64,000 nucleotides of DNA from Mycolicibacterium aichiense (GTDB taxonomy: Bacteria; Actinomycetota; Actinomycetes; Mycobacteriales; Mycobacteriaceae). This document shows positions 8,442-17,374 of the stretch, piece after piece. Positions within the stretch are counted from its first letter, which is position 1; the number at the start of each line of letters is the position of its first letter. A program made the translations under genes and the position numbers. Location: assembly GCF_010726245.1 (NCBI RefSeq), contig NZ_AP022561.1, positions 1,612,001-1,676,000 on the forward strand, written 5' to 3'. Under the pieces are notes generated by a model. The model worked only from the letters and a program-made list of their open reading frames with translations, did no database searches and was not told the origin of the DNA.

Positions 8442-9736
8442 TGGGCGGCTCCTGGCTCGCCGGGGGCAGGCACGTACACCGGCGCCGGCGTCGGGTCCGG
8501 GGTGGAGGCGATGCCGGGCGGTGCTGCGGCGGGCGGCCCCGGGGGCGGCCCACCGGGTGGCGGTGCGGGCAGCGGCTCACGGTAGGGGTAGCGGGGGTCG
8601 CCTGGCTTACCGGTGATGGCGTCGGGCAGATTCAGGTGCGGTTCACCGCCTTGGCCGGTCCGCGGGTAGGGCACCGGCAGCGCCGGTGTGCCCGGTTGGC
8701 CGACTTGTGGGTCGGTCCGCAAGGACGGCAGCAGGGTAGCCGGGTCGACACCGAGATCGGAGAATGCGGCGTCGACGAACGGCTGCACGAACTGTCCGGG
8801 AAACAGGTTGGCCAGGTAGGCCTTGAAGAACGGCCCGGACGACACCGACTCGCCCAAGGACATCGCATAGCTGTTGAGCCGCTTGATCGCTTCTTGCACG
8901 CGCCCCTTGCGGTCATCGACGATCGTCAGAACGCCGTTGAGCTTCTCCAGCGCCGGTTTCAGCTGGGTGCGGTTCTCGGCGATGAAACCCTTGAGTTGCC
9001 GCGAGACGTCGGAGAGCTTCTGCCACAGCTGGTCGAGGCCCGCGCTTTGGGCGTTGAGAGCGATCAGCAGGGAGTTGGTCTGACGCACGAGTTCGACGAT
9101 CTGGTCGGTGCGTTCGGCGAGGACCTGAGTGGTCTTCGCCGCGTTGGTCAACAGGTTGCGCAACTGGGCATCCTGCTTGTTGAGGGTGTCGGCGAACCGG
9201 GACACTCCGACGACCGCCTGATGCAGGTCGGGCGGCGTGTGGGCGAAGGTCTCGGCCATCGTCGACAGCGACTGCGAAAGCTGTTGGGTGTCAAGCCCGC
9301 TGATGGTGGTGGTCAGGTCGCCGAGGGCGTCGGGGAGTTGATAGGGCGAGGTGGTTCGGTCCCGCGGGATGGGGCCGGTCAGCGCACCGTCGCCGCGCGG
9401 AGTGACGTCGAGCATCTTCGTGCCCAGCAGTCCCTTCGTCTTGATGGCGGCCAGAGTGCGCTCACCGAGATGGACGTCGCCGTCGATCCGGAAGGTCACC
9501 AAGACCTGCGGGCCGTCGAGTTCGATGCTGGATACTTTGCCGACGGGCAAGCCCGACACCTCTACGGTGGCCCCGGTGAACAGGCCGCCCGCCTCGGCGA
9601 AGTACGCGGAGTAGTTGCGGCCGGGATTGAGGAACGGCAGCTTCTGCCAATTCAGCGCACCCATCACGATCCCGGCGATGACGACGGCGCCGACTGCCCC
9701 CAGGATGACCGGGTTGCGTTCGGAAAAGGACTTCAC
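8438..9736 (-). CDS. mceC: Mce family protein MceC
   Basis: The protein has 432 residues if it starts at the GTG at 9736, which overlaps the mceB stop codon as GTGA. A GTG four codons upstream at 9748 is also possible. The protein has one N-terminal anchor (PVILGAVGAVVIAGIVMG), an MCE domain at about residues 35-115 (GLFTGATVEVSGLPVGKV), a helical region rich in Asn/Gln, and a strongly proline-rich C-terminus (PPPGGPPPGPP), which is usual for MceC. It is a periplasmic component of the Mce transporter. Confidence 0.92.
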   Translation of the reverse strand: MKSFSERNPVILGAVGAVVIAGIVMGALNWQKLPFLNPGRNYSAYFAEAGGLFTGATVEVSGLPVGKVSSIELDGPQVLVTFRIDGDVHLGERTLAAIKTKGLLGTKMLDVTPRGDGALTGPIPRDRTTSPYQLPDALGDLTTTISGLDTQQLSQSLSTMAETFAHTPPDLHQAVVGVSRFADTLNKQDAQLRNLLTNAAKTTQVLAERTDQIVELVRQTNSLLIALNAQSAGLDQLWQKLSDVSRQLKGFIAENRTQLKPALEKLNGVLTIVDDRKGRVQEAIKRLNSYAMSLGESVSSGPFFKAYLANLFPGQFVQPFVDAAFSDLGVDPATLLPSLRTDPQVGQPGTPALPVPYPRTGQGGEPHLNLPDAITGKPGDPRYPYREPLPAPPPGGPPPGPPAAAPPGIASTPDPTPAPVYVPAPGEPGAAQ

Positions 9737-10761
9737 TTCGGCGTGCACCGCCCGGTGTCCTGTCCGGCCACCTTGACGAAAACCGGTTGTCCGCCTTTGC
9801 CGTTCAACTTCAGTATCAGGTCGCAGAGGTAGAAGCTGAAGAAGTCGCCGTACATTCCCTGCCGCTGCAGGGCGCGGTATTTGTCTGGGAGTGTGTCGAT
9901 CAGCTTCTCCAGGTATTCGTGATCGGCCACCGCGATCGACGAGACCCGGTCGGTTTCGTGGACCACCTTCTGGAACGGCGCACGGGCGCCTGCGAGCAGA
10001 TCGGCGACGCTTCCCGCCGCCGCACTGGTGGAGGTGAACGCGGCGGCGACGTCGTTCCGGCGGGCGTCTAGGGCCTGCACCAAACCCGTCAGATTGGTGA
10101 CGGCTTTGTCGAGTTGGGCGCTCTGACTGCCCAGCGCACCCAGGACCGCGTCGAGGTTGGTGATGACCTCACTGATCAACTGATCGCGGTCGGCCAGGGT
10201 ATTGGTCAGTATCGCAGCCTGATTGAGGAATGAGCCGATCGTCGCTCCCTGTCCCTGCAAGGCCTGGTTGAGCTGTGCGCTCAGCGCGTTCACCTGCTCT
10301 GGGCTCAGGGCGCGGAACAGCGGCTTGAAGCCGCCGATCACCGAGTCGAGATCCAACGCCGGGGCGGTACGTTCGACGGGAATGGTCTGGCCCGCCGAGA
10401 GGCGTTTGACTCCGCCCGTACCGTCGTCGAGCGCCAGGAACCGGCCGCCGATGACATTGTCGTAGCGGATGATCGCCCGAGTTCCCTCGGTGAGCACCAG
10501 CGTGTCGGCTGCCGAGAATTCGACTCGCACGGTCGCGTCGCGGTTGATTCGGATGTCTTCGACCTTGCCCACCTCGACACCGGCGACGCGGACGAAGTCG
10601 CCTTTCTTCAGGCCGGTGACATTGGTGAACACCGCGTTGTAGACCGTGCCGGTGGTGAAGCGGAACTGGGCGAAGATGGCCAGCAGCGCGAATGCGCCGA
10701 GGAAGCACACCGTCAGAAAGATGCCGAGACGCCACACCGCGCCCGCGAGATTGTCCTTCAC
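9733..10761 (-). CDS. mceB: Mce family protein MceB
   Basis: The 342-residue protein has an N-terminal membrane segment (LGIFLTVCFLGAFALLAIFAQF), an MCE domain at about residues 38-118 (GLKKGDFVRVAGVEVGKV), and the MceB-type segment RTAPALDLDSVIGGFKPLF. It ends in a cysteine-containing DTGRCTPK tail. At this length it is the shortest member of the hexamer, as MceB usually is. The GTG at 10761 overlaps the mceA stop as GTGA. Longer in-frame extensions exist upstream but run antisense-like through mceA and are rejected. Confidence 0.93.
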   Translation of the reverse strand: MKDNLAGAVWRLGIFLTVCFLGAFALLAIFAQFRFTTGTVYNAVFTNVTGLKKGDFVRVAGVEVGKVEDIRINRDATVRVEFSAADTLVLTEGTRAIIRYDNVIGGRFLALDDGTGGVKRLSAGQTIPVERTAPALDLDSVIGGFKPLFRALSPEQVNALSAQLNQALQGQGATIGSFLNQAAILTNTLADRDQLISEVITNLDAVLGALGSQSAQLDKAVTNLTGLVQALDARRNDVAAAFTSTSAAAGSVADLLAGARAPFQKVVHETDRVSSIAVADHEYLEKLIDTLPDKYRALQRQGMYGDFFSFYLCDLILKLNGKGGQPVFVKVAGQDTGRCTPK

Positions 10762-12131
10762 GGCTGGCCCTCCGTCGGTTGCGGTTGTGCTGGCGGGGGT
10801 TCCGGTGCGGGCGGGACGCCCGGCCACAGCGGCACGCCACCGGGGCCGTACCAGGCCGCGCCGTAGGGCGGCATGCCCGGACCCGGGTCGGGTCCCGGAG
10901 CGGGTCCGGGCAGGCACTGCCGGATGCTGGGCGGCCGCGGATTGCCACGAGTCACCGGGAACCAGTCCGCCCAACAGGGATGCCCCAGACCGGGATTGGG
11001 CCGGATGTCCAGGCCCGTGCCCCAGCCGGTGTTCGTGACGAGTTGGCGCACCGGGAAGTTCTTGGTGACGTCCGGTAGCGACCCGCAGCCGGGCTTTCCA
11101 CCGGGGCCGCCTTTGGCGCCGACGATAGGCAGGTTGTCCGGATACTGATAGGGGTCGTTGCCCAGCAGTAGCGCGATGTCGAACACCGCGGACTTGCCGT
11201 CCTTGCCGCCCCAGGCCTCGTAGCCGCCATTGTTCAGCGTCCAGGTCGCGCCTTGCAGCCAGCATGTGTAGACGGGGTTGTACTTGAGCAGCAATGCCGT
11301 CGTGGGCTCCAGGATGTTCGCCGCGCGTACCAGGTTGCCGCCACTGCTTTCCAGCAGGTCGTGGCCGGACTGGGCGAACCCGATTGTGTTGAGCAGCAAC
11401 GTGTCCAATGCCTGTGATCGGTCGGCGACGGTGGTGCTGACGGTGCTGGCGGAGTTGAGGATGGCCACGATGTCGGGTGCGGCCGCGGCGTAGGTGTCGT
11501 TGAAGTTCTTGAAGGATCGCCAATCCGCGCGGATCGTGTCACTGCGCTCGTTGAGCGCCGTGAGGACCTGGTTGAGGTCGGTGGTCGCCTGGCCCATCCG
11601 GGGGCCTTGCCCGCGAACTCCGTCGGCGACCGCCGTCAGCACGGCGTTCAGTTTGGCGGGGTCGACCATGTCGAGCAGGTTGACGACATTCTCGAAGACG
11701 GTGTTGACCTCGGTGGTGACATTGGCCGAACGCAGTACCGCGCCGGCGGCCAAGCGCTTCGGGCTCGGGTCGTCGGGGTAAACGAGGTCGACGAACTTGG
11801 CGCCGAAGACAGTGGTGGACCTGATCTGTGCGCCGACATTCGCCGGGATGTAACGGATCTGGTCGGGATCGATCTCGAGTCGCAGACTGGCCGGACCGTG
11901 TCCACCGCCGATGGCGGCGACGCGTCCGACCTGCACTCCGCGCATCTTCACTTTGGCGCCGGTCTCCATGACAAGTCCGGAGCGGTCCGAGGTTATGGTG
12001 ACCGGCACGTAGGAGCGGAACGTGCCGGCGAACGCGGTTCCGGTCACGAAGAAGAAGACGCCGATCGCCGCCACGAGTATGACGGTCCACCAGCCGTCGG
12101 GAAGACGGTTCTCACCGGGGCGGGCGTCCAT
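10758..12131 (-). CDS. mceA: Mce family protein MceA
   Basis: This 457-residue protein is the first Mce subunit of the operon. It has a membrane anchor at about residues 14-36, an MCE domain at about 40-120 (SGLVMETGAKVKMRGVQVGRV), the MceA-typical STTVFGAKFVDLVYP motif, and a helical domain. Its C-terminal third carries the CWLQGATW pattern and a Pro/Gly-rich end. The start is one base downstream of the yrbEB stop codon. Sequence features alone do not tell which numbered mce family (mce1-mce8) this belongs to, so no number is given. Confidence 0.93.
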   Translation of the reverse strand: MDARPGENRLPDGWWTVILVAAIGVFFFVTGTAFAGTFRSYVPVTITSDRSGLVMETGAKVKMRGVQVGRVAAIGGGHGPASLRLEIDPDQIRYIPANVGAQIRSTTVFGAKFVDLVYPDDPSPKRLAAGAVLRSANVTTEVNTVFENVVNLLDMVDPAKLNAVLTAVADGVRGQGPRMGQATTDLNQVLTALNERSDTIRADWRSFKNFNDTYAAAAPDIVAILNSASTVSTTVADRSQALDTLLLNTIGFAQSGHDLLESSGGNLVRAANILEPTTALLLKYNPVYTCWLQGATWTLNNGGYEAWGGKDGKSAVFDIALLLGNDPYQYPDNLPIVGAKGGPGGKPGCGSLPDVTKNFPVRQLVTNTGWGTGLDIRPNPGLGHPCWADWFPVTRGNPRPPSIRQCLPGPAPGPDPGPGMPPYGAAWYGPGGVPLWPGVPPAPEPPPAQPQPTEGQP

Positions 12132-12132
12132 C

Positions 12133-12987
12133 TCACCCGGCCAGGTTGAAGTTGCCCGACTGTCCGTAGACAGCCAGGGAGATCATCACGATCTCGACCG
12201 CTGCCACCACCATCGACGTGCGCACCGCGCGCCCGACCGCCTCACCGACACCGGCGGGGCCGCCCCTCGCGGTGAAGCCGTAATAGGTGTGCACCAGCAT
12301 GATTACGACGGTCATCGCCACGGACTGCACGAACGACCAGATCACGTCGGTGGGGTTGAGGAAGGTGTTGAAGTAGTGGTCGTAGACGCCTGAACCCTGC
12401 CCGTAGATGGCGACGGTTCCGGTACGCGCCGCCAGAAACGCCATCATGACGGCGATGCAGTACAACGGGATCACGACGATCACGCCGGCCAATACGCGAG
12501 TCGAGGCCAGGTAGGTGACCGAGCGGATGCCGATCACCTCGAGTGCGTCGATCTCCTCGTTGATCCTCATCGCGCCGAGCTGCGCGGTGGCTCCGGCGCC
12601 GATCGTCGCGGACAACGCCACCGACACGGTTCCTGGCACGATGAGGCGGACGTTGAAGAAGGCCGACGCGAAACCGGTCAACGCCTCGAAGCCGACCGAG
12701 GACAATTGGTTGTAGCCCTGTACGGCGACCAGAGCGCCGGTGGTCATGGTCAGGAATCCGACGATCGCGACGGTGCCACCCACGACTGCCAGAGCGCCTG
12801 CGCCGAGGCCCATCTGGGCGATGAGGCGCAACAGCTCTTTGTGATAGCGGGTGACCGCCTCCGGTATGGCAACCAAAGTCGTGACATAGAACCGGGTTTG
12901 GGCTCCGATCCGCTTCCAGCCCGTGGTGGCGCCCTGCACACCGCTGAGCAGCTTCGGGTGCAATCTACTGGGCGTGCTGACACTCAC
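12133..12987 (-). CDS. yrbEB: YrbEB (MlaE-type) permease of the Mce transporter
   Basis: The 284-residue integral membrane protein belongs to the MlaE/YrbE permease family (PF02405). It has about five to six hydrophobic segments and the conserved cytoplasmic coupling motif GAMRINEEIDALEVIGI at about residues 155-171. YrbEA and YrbEB together form the transmembrane core that receives energy from the MceG ATPase, which is encoded elsewhere in mycobacteria and is not in this window. The GTG start at 12987 is 11 bases downstream of the yrbEA stop. Confidence 0.94.
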   Translation of the reverse strand: MSVSTPSRLHPKLLSGVQGATTGWKRIGAQTRFYVTTLVAIPEAVTRYHKELLRLIAQMGLGAGALAVVGGTVAIVGFLTMTTGALVAVQGYNQLSSVGFEALTGFASAFFNVRLIVPGTVSVALSATIGAGATAQLGAMRINEEIDALEVIGIRSVTYLASTRVLAGVIVVIPLYCIAVMMAFLAARTGTVAIYGQGSGVYDHYFNTFLNPTDVIWSFVQSVAMTVVIMLVHTYYGFTARGGPAGVGEAVGRAVRTSMVVAAVEIVMISLAVYGQSGNFNLAG

Positions 12988-12997
12988 CGGGCCATCC

Positions 12998-13768
12998 TCA
13001 TCCCACCGTGAACTGGATGCCCACGGCGGTCACGATCACGTTGATCGCGAACAGCACCATGAAGGTGAACACGACGGTCTCATTGACCGCGTTACCGACA
13101 CCGGCCGGGCCGCCGCCCACAGAGATGCCCTTGTAGCAGGCGATCAGTCCGGCGGAGAGGCCGAAAAGCGTTGCCTTTGTGAGCGAGACGAGAACGTCAC
13201 CCATACCGGTCAATAGGGTCATACCCGCGGCGAATGCGCCGGGGGAGACGTGCTGGATGTAGACGCAGAAGATGTAGGCGCCGGTCAACCCTGCCAGGAT
13301 CACGGTCGCCGACAATGCCAGCGCAACAGTGGTGGCCGCGAGCACCCGTGGAACCACCAGTGCCTGAATCGGATTGATGCCCATCACCCGTAGGGCGTCG
13401 AGTTCTTCCCGGATGGTGCGAGCTCCCAGATCGGCGCACATGGCGGTGGCACCGGCACCCGAGACAACCAAAACGGTGACAATGGGCCCGATTTGGTTGA
13501 CGGTGCCGATCGCGGCGCCCGTCCCGGAGAAATCGGTGGCACCGAATTCGCCGAGCAGGATATTGAAGGTGAACACCAGCAGCACTGAGTACGGCAGAGT
13601 GAGCATGAGTGCCGGGAGCACTGAAACGCGCGCGACGAACCAGGTCTGCAGCAGGTATTCACGCCAGGCGAAGGGGGGCTGGAACATCACAACCATGGTG
13701 TCCAGCGACATGGCGATGAACCCGCCGAATGCCCGTACCGGCTTGATCAGTGGATACGTCGCGGTCAC
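12998..13768 (-). CDS. yrbEA: YrbEA (MlaE-type) permease of the Mce transporter
   Basis: This 256-residue permease is the first gene of the operon. It carries the MlaE-family signature GARTIREELDALRVMGI at about residues 116-132, several transmembrane segments, and the GGPAGVGNAVNETVV end that is characteristic of YrbE proteins. The GTG start at 13768 has GGTGGGAA shortly upstream. With yrbEB it forms the permease of this Mce system. It is one of only two yrbE genes in the window, which matters because the second mce cluster at 26.3 kb has none. Confidence 0.94.
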   Translation of the reverse strand: MTATYPLIKPVRAFGGFIAMSLDTMVVMFQPPFAWREYLLQTWFVARVSVLPALMLTLPYSVLLVFTFNILLGEFGATDFSGTGAAIGTVNQIGPIVTVLVVSGAGATAMCADLGARTIREELDALRVMGINPIQALVVPRVLAATTVALALSATVILAGLTGAYIFCVYIQHVSPGAFAAGMTLLTGMGDVLVSLTKATLFGLSAGLIACYKGISVGGGPAGVGNAVNETVVFTFMVLFAINVIVTAVGIQFTVG

Positions 13769-14005
13769 GGGTTCCCACCCGGTGCCGACCGGTTCGTCGG
13801 CCCGGGTTCGACCATGACGACCGGCGGCATGGCGGAACGCTATCGTGAGCGTTGCTGAAGTTGCTGCTCCTCAATGGGGGCTAATTCCTACCCCCAAAGG
13901 GTTAGCAGTAGGTTCGACGCCCTCGTACGGGCGAATCAGGCTGTGCGGTTCGGCCCACCGCAAACGGCCGGCAGGCCCTGCTCAGCCTTTGCTGCGTCCC
14001 GGCGG
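13769..14005. other. intergenic region ahead of the yrbE-mce operon
   Basis: This 237-base gap separates the response-regulator stop from the yrbEA start, both on the minus strand. It must hold the mce promoter, but I cannot identify convincing -10 and -35 boxes. Two small stem-loops are present: arms TGCGGT/ACCGCA at 13944-13962 and GGGGG/CCCCC at 13876-13895. Either could end transcription from the signalling operon. No ribosome-site-plus-frame combination for a small gene was seen. Confidence 0.4.
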
Positions 14006-14458
14006 TCACCGGTTCTGTGAGCCCCCCGGCAGCCGAACCACCTGGACGAAGAACTCGTCGATCTGCCGGACCGCGCTCATGAACTGGTCGAGGTCGACCG
14101 GTTTGGTGACGTAGGCGTTGGCGTGCAGCTTGTAGCTGCGCAGGATGTCCTCTTCGGCCGACGACGTGGTGAGCACCACCACCGGGATGGTGCTGAGGTC
14201 GTCGTCGGATTTGATCTTCTCCAGCAGCTGCCGCCCGTCGTATTTGGGCAGGTTCAGGTCCAGCAGGATGAGGTCCGGGCGAGGAGCATCGGCGAATGGG
14301 CCGCGCCGGTACAGATAGTCCAGGCCTTCCTGCCCGTCGTGCACCACATGCAGGGTGTTCTTGAGCTTGTTGTGCTCGAACGCCTCCCGGGTGATGAGCT
14401 CGTCTCCGGGGTCGTCCTCGATGAGCAGGACGTCGATGGCGCGACTGCTGTCGCTCAT
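14006..14458 (-). CDS. stand-alone response regulator receiver (Rcp1/CheY-like)
   Basis: The 150-residue protein is a single receiver domain with no output domain. The acidic pocket is LLIEDDPGD, the phosphoacceptor is Asp67 in ILLDLNLP, and the conserved lysine lies in YVTKPVDL. The spacing and the insertion around YLYRRGPFADAP match the Rcp1 type that pairs with phytochrome-like histidine kinases. The start overlaps the stop of the upstream kinase gene as ATGA. It probably receives phosphate from that kinase and passes it on, or acts by binding a partner protein. Confidence 0.92.
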   Translation of the reverse strand: MSDSSRAIDVLLIEDDPGDELITREAFEHNKLKNTLHVVHDGQEGLDYLYRRGPFADAPRPDLILLDLNLPKYDGRQLLEKIKSDDDLSTIPVVVLTTSSAEEDILRSYKLHANAYVTKPVDLDQFMSAVRQIDEFFVQVVRLPGGSQNR

Positions 14459-16047
14459 GAAGCGGTTCCTTCCAGTTGCAAAGCTCGGGTATCGGGTGCG
14501 ATATGGGCGGGCAGGGTGAAGCGGAATCGGGTACCGCCGTCGTAGGCGGTGTCGATCGAGATGGTGCCGCCGTGGTGCTCGACGATCTTCTTCACCAGCG
14601 CCAGGCCGATTCCGGTGCCTGCATAGGCATCCCGGCCGTGTAGCCGCTGGAAGATCACGAACACCTTGTCGACGAATTCGTCGGCGATTCCGATTCCGTT
14701 GTCGGAGAACGTGAACACCCACTGCCCTTCGTCATCACCGGTACCGGTTTCGGAGGTGATGGCGATGCGCGGGGCAACGTCGTCGCGGCGGAACTTCACC
14801 GCGTTGCTGACCAGGTTCTGCCACAACATCGTCAGCAGGGTCGGGTCGCCGGTCACCGTGGGCAACGGGCCCGAGCGGGTGATCTCGGCACCGGTCTCCT
14901 CGATCGCGGTGGCCACATTGGCGATTGCGGCGTCCAGCACGGTATCGAGCTTCACGTCGACCTGGGTGGCGTGCAACCGGCCGACCCTGGAGAACGTCAA
15001 CAGGTCGTTGATCAAAACCTGCATCCGCTTGGCGCCGTCGACAGCGAAATCGATGTACTGGTGGCCACGTTCGTCCAGCTGGTCGCCGTAGCGCTTCTCC
15101 AGCAGCTGACAGAACGACGCGACCTTGCGCAGTGGCTCCTGCAGGTCGTGCGACGCGACGTAGGCGAATTGCTCGAGCTCGGCGTTGGAGCGACGAAGCT
15201 CGGCGGCCTGTTCGTCCAGTTGTGCGCGGGCTTCGCTGGACGCCTCGAGTTCGTCGACGATACGGCGTCGCATGCCTTCGACGTCGGCGGCGATCGCGCG
15301 AATATCCTTGGGGCCCTCGGGAATGATCTGCTCGTCGAAGTTTCCCTTGGTGATCCGCCGGCACGCGGATGCCAAGGCCTCCATGGGTCGGGTGACCGCA
15401 TTGCGAACCAGGATCGTGATCGCGAAGCCGGTGATCAGGAAGGCGGCGATCACCACGGCCGAGGCGCGGTCGCGCCACGCCTGGGCGGTGTCGAGCTGTT
15501 GCACCGCGTCGGTGCGGGCGGCGGCGAGGTGCTGATTCTGCGCGTCGAAAAGCCCTCGCAGGGAATCGAATTTCGACTTCCCGGCTTCCGCGGTGGCCTT
15601 CGTCAACACGCTCGGTGAGCCAGGTGTGACGCTGGCGATCAGCGGACCCGCGTATTGGCCCCGCCAGGTCGCCGCCGAGTTCTCTATCGCGTCAAGGTCG
15701 GCGAGTAACTCGGGGCGTCCGGCGAGCTGATGTCGAATAGCCTGCGCTGCAGTCTGTTCGGTGCGCTGGCCCTCGTAGTAGGGCGATAAGAACTGTTCGT
15801 CGGCGGCGATGACATAGCCGCGAACCGCGGTCTCCTGATCACGCAACGCGGCCTGCAGCTGGTAGGCGGCGACACGCGCGGGCTGAATGTTGTCGATCAG
15901 CTGCCGGCTGGTCTCGTCGGTTCGGTTGAGTAGCACCGCCGCCACCAGTGCGCCGCCGAACACCACCACACCGAGCATCAACAGCACGACGCTGAGCCAG
16001 CCCCGCACCGTCATACCGGACAGCCGGGTGCCCGCAACCTCTTTCAT
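14455..16047 (-). CDS. membrane histidine kinase with CHASE3 and HAMP domains
   Basis: The 530-residue sensor kinase has a first membrane segment (about residues 15-38), an extracytoplasmic helical region of CHASE3 type (about 40-185), a second membrane segment (about 195-217), a HAMP domain, and a coiled coil. A HisKA domain follows, with phosphoacceptor His300 in ASHDLQEPL, the form found in phytochrome-like kinases. A HATPase domain comes last, with N box NLVSNAVKF, G1 box FSDNGIGI and G2 box GTGIGLAL. Both ends overlap neighbouring genes by four bases. The stimulus is unknown. The genes on either side supply a phosphatase and a receiver, which suggests a phosphorelay controlling a phosphatase. 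Confidence 0.92.
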   Translation of the reverse strand: MKEVAGTRLSGMTVRGWLSVVLLMLGVVVFGGALVAAVLLNRTDETSRQLIDNIQPARVAAYQLQAALRDQETAVRGYVIAADEQFLSPYYEGQRTEQTAAQAIRHQLAGRPELLADLDAIENSAATWRGQYAGPLIASVTPGSPSVLTKATAEAGKSKFDSLRGLFDAQNQHLAAARTDAVQQLDTAQAWRDRASAVVIAAFLITGFAITILVRNAVTRPMEALASACRRITKGNFDEQIIPEGPKDIRAIAADVEGMRRRIVDELEASSEARAQLDEQAAELRRSNAELEQFAYVASHDLQEPLRKVASFCQLLEKRYGDQLDERGHQYIDFAVDGAKRMQVLINDLLTFSRVGRLHATQVDVKLDTVLDAAIANVATAIEETGAEITRSGPLPTVTGDPTLLTMLWQNLVSNAVKFRRDDVAPRIAITSETGTGDDEGQWVFTFSDNGIGIADEFVDKVFVIFQRLHGRDAYAGTGIGLALVKKIVEHHGGTISIDTAYDGGTRFRFTLPAHIAPDTRALQLEGTAS

Positions 16048-17255
16048 CGGCGGGTCCGCTCGACGCGCAGCACCGCGATGTCGTCGGTAATGCCACCGTG
16101 GGAGGCGGCCAGCGATTCTGCGCCCTTGATGAGGCCCTCCACGAACTCGGGGCCGGGAAGATCGGCGATCGAGCGGGCGAGGTCGAGCAGACCTTCTTCA
16201 CCGAGTCGCTTCTCGCCGATACCAGAGTGCCCCTCGAACAGGCCGTCGGTCAGTAACACCAGTCCATGGCCATCGGGCAGCTCCAACTCGTTCTGCGGCC
16301 ACTGCTGCGCACCCAGACCCAAAGCCGGCCCAGCTGGCGGCTCGATCCATTCGACGGTGCCCGGTCCGTGGAGCAGCATTCCGGGGTGCCCGGCGCGGAC
16401 GGCGGTGAAGCCTCGCGAGTCGGGCCACATAGCGATGCTGAGCACGGTCGCGAAGATGCCGCTACCTGCGCGCTCGGCGCGCAGGACCTGCTCGAGGCGG
16501 CGCATCCGGTCATTGCCGCGCAGGCCCGCGAACGTCAGCGCCCGCCAGCCGATGCGCAGTGCCGCCCCCAGCGCGGCCTCGTCGGGGCCGTGGCCGGCCA
16601 CATCGCCGACCATGACGTGCACGGTGCCGTCCGGGGTTTGCACCATGTCGTAGAAGTCGCCGCCCAGCAGGGCGTTCTCCCGGCTGGGTCGGTACTGCGT
16701 GACGATTTCGACACCGGGGTCTTCGTGCAGTAGCGGTAGCGGCAGCAGGGCTCGCTCTAGACGGGCGTTCTCCTCGGCCCGCATCTGACTGGTGTGCAGA
16801 TCGACGGCGGTGAGCTCGGTGCGTTTGCGTTCGATGGCGTACAGCACCGAACGGTGCAGCGTCTCGGGCTCGACGTGGCCCTTGACGAGGTAATCCTGGG
16901 CGCCGGAGGCCATCGCCGACATGCCGAAGTGTTGATCGTTGAGGCCGGTGAGGACGACGATCGGCAGGCCTGCGTCCATCTTGGCCACTCGGTCCACGGC
17001 GGCAACGCCGTTGGCGTCGGGGAGATTGAGATCGAGCAGCACGCAGTCGGGCCGGTGGGCGACGAGCTTCTCCTGGGCGATCGCCATCGATGCGGCCCAC
17101 TCCACGCTGATATCGGCGCCGGCCTCGGAGATCAACTCCTCGACCAGAATGGCGTCGCCCTGATCGTCCTCGATCAGCAGCAACGAGATTGGTCGCTTCG
17201 TGGCACCGGCAAAACCGGCAGGATTCAGCACCTGTGGGTCGTAAGGTGCGCGCAT
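16044..17255 (-). CDS. receiver domain fused to PPM/SpoIIE-type serine phosphatase
   Basis: This 403-residue protein starts with a receiver domain (LLIEDDQGD, phosphoacceptor Asp75 in VLLDLNLPD, to about residue 145). A helical linker follows, then a PPM (RsbU/SpoIIE) phosphatase domain from about 175 to 400, with metal-binding aspartates in GGDFYDM and GDVAGHGPDE and the closing GGITDDIAVL. Such proteins usually dephosphorylate an anti-anti-sigma factor and so release a stress sigma factor. No anti-sigma or anti-anti-sigma gene is visible here. It is the first gene of the three-gene operon and starts with an ATG at 17255. Confidence 0.9.
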   Translation of the reverse strand: MRAPYDPQVLNPAGFAGATKRPISLLLIEDDQGDAILVEELISEAGADISVEWAASMAIAQEKLVAHRPDCVLLDLNLPDANGVAAVDRVAKMDAGLPIVVLTGLNDQHFGMSAMASGAQDYLVKGHVEPETLHRSVLYAIERKRTELTAVDLHTSQMRAEENARLERALLPLPLLHEDPGVEIVTQYRPSRENALLGGDFYDMVQTPDGTVHVMVGDVAGHGPDEAALGAALRIGWRALTFAGLRGNDRMRRLEQVLRAERAGSGIFATVLSIAMWPDSRGFTAVRAGHPGMLLHGPGTVEWIEPPAGPALGLGAQQWPQNELELPDGHGLVLLTDGLFEGHSGIGEKRLGEEGLLDLARSIADLPGPEFVEGLIKGAESLAASHGGITDDIAVLRVERTRR

Positions 17256-17374
17256 GAAAGATCAGATCCTTAAGTTCAGATCGGCCGCGCTTTGACCTAG
17301 GTATTCTTCGAACAGCTCTTCGACCCTACCGGCTACCCCCCGTCACACCCAACCTGACTCGGTCGCGACGCAGG

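Noticed and set aside
9733..11523. A 596-residue frame that would extend MceB far upstream
   Set aside because: The extension overlaps mceA in another frame and has shadow composition. The GTG at 10761 overlaps the mceA stop as in the other mce junctions.
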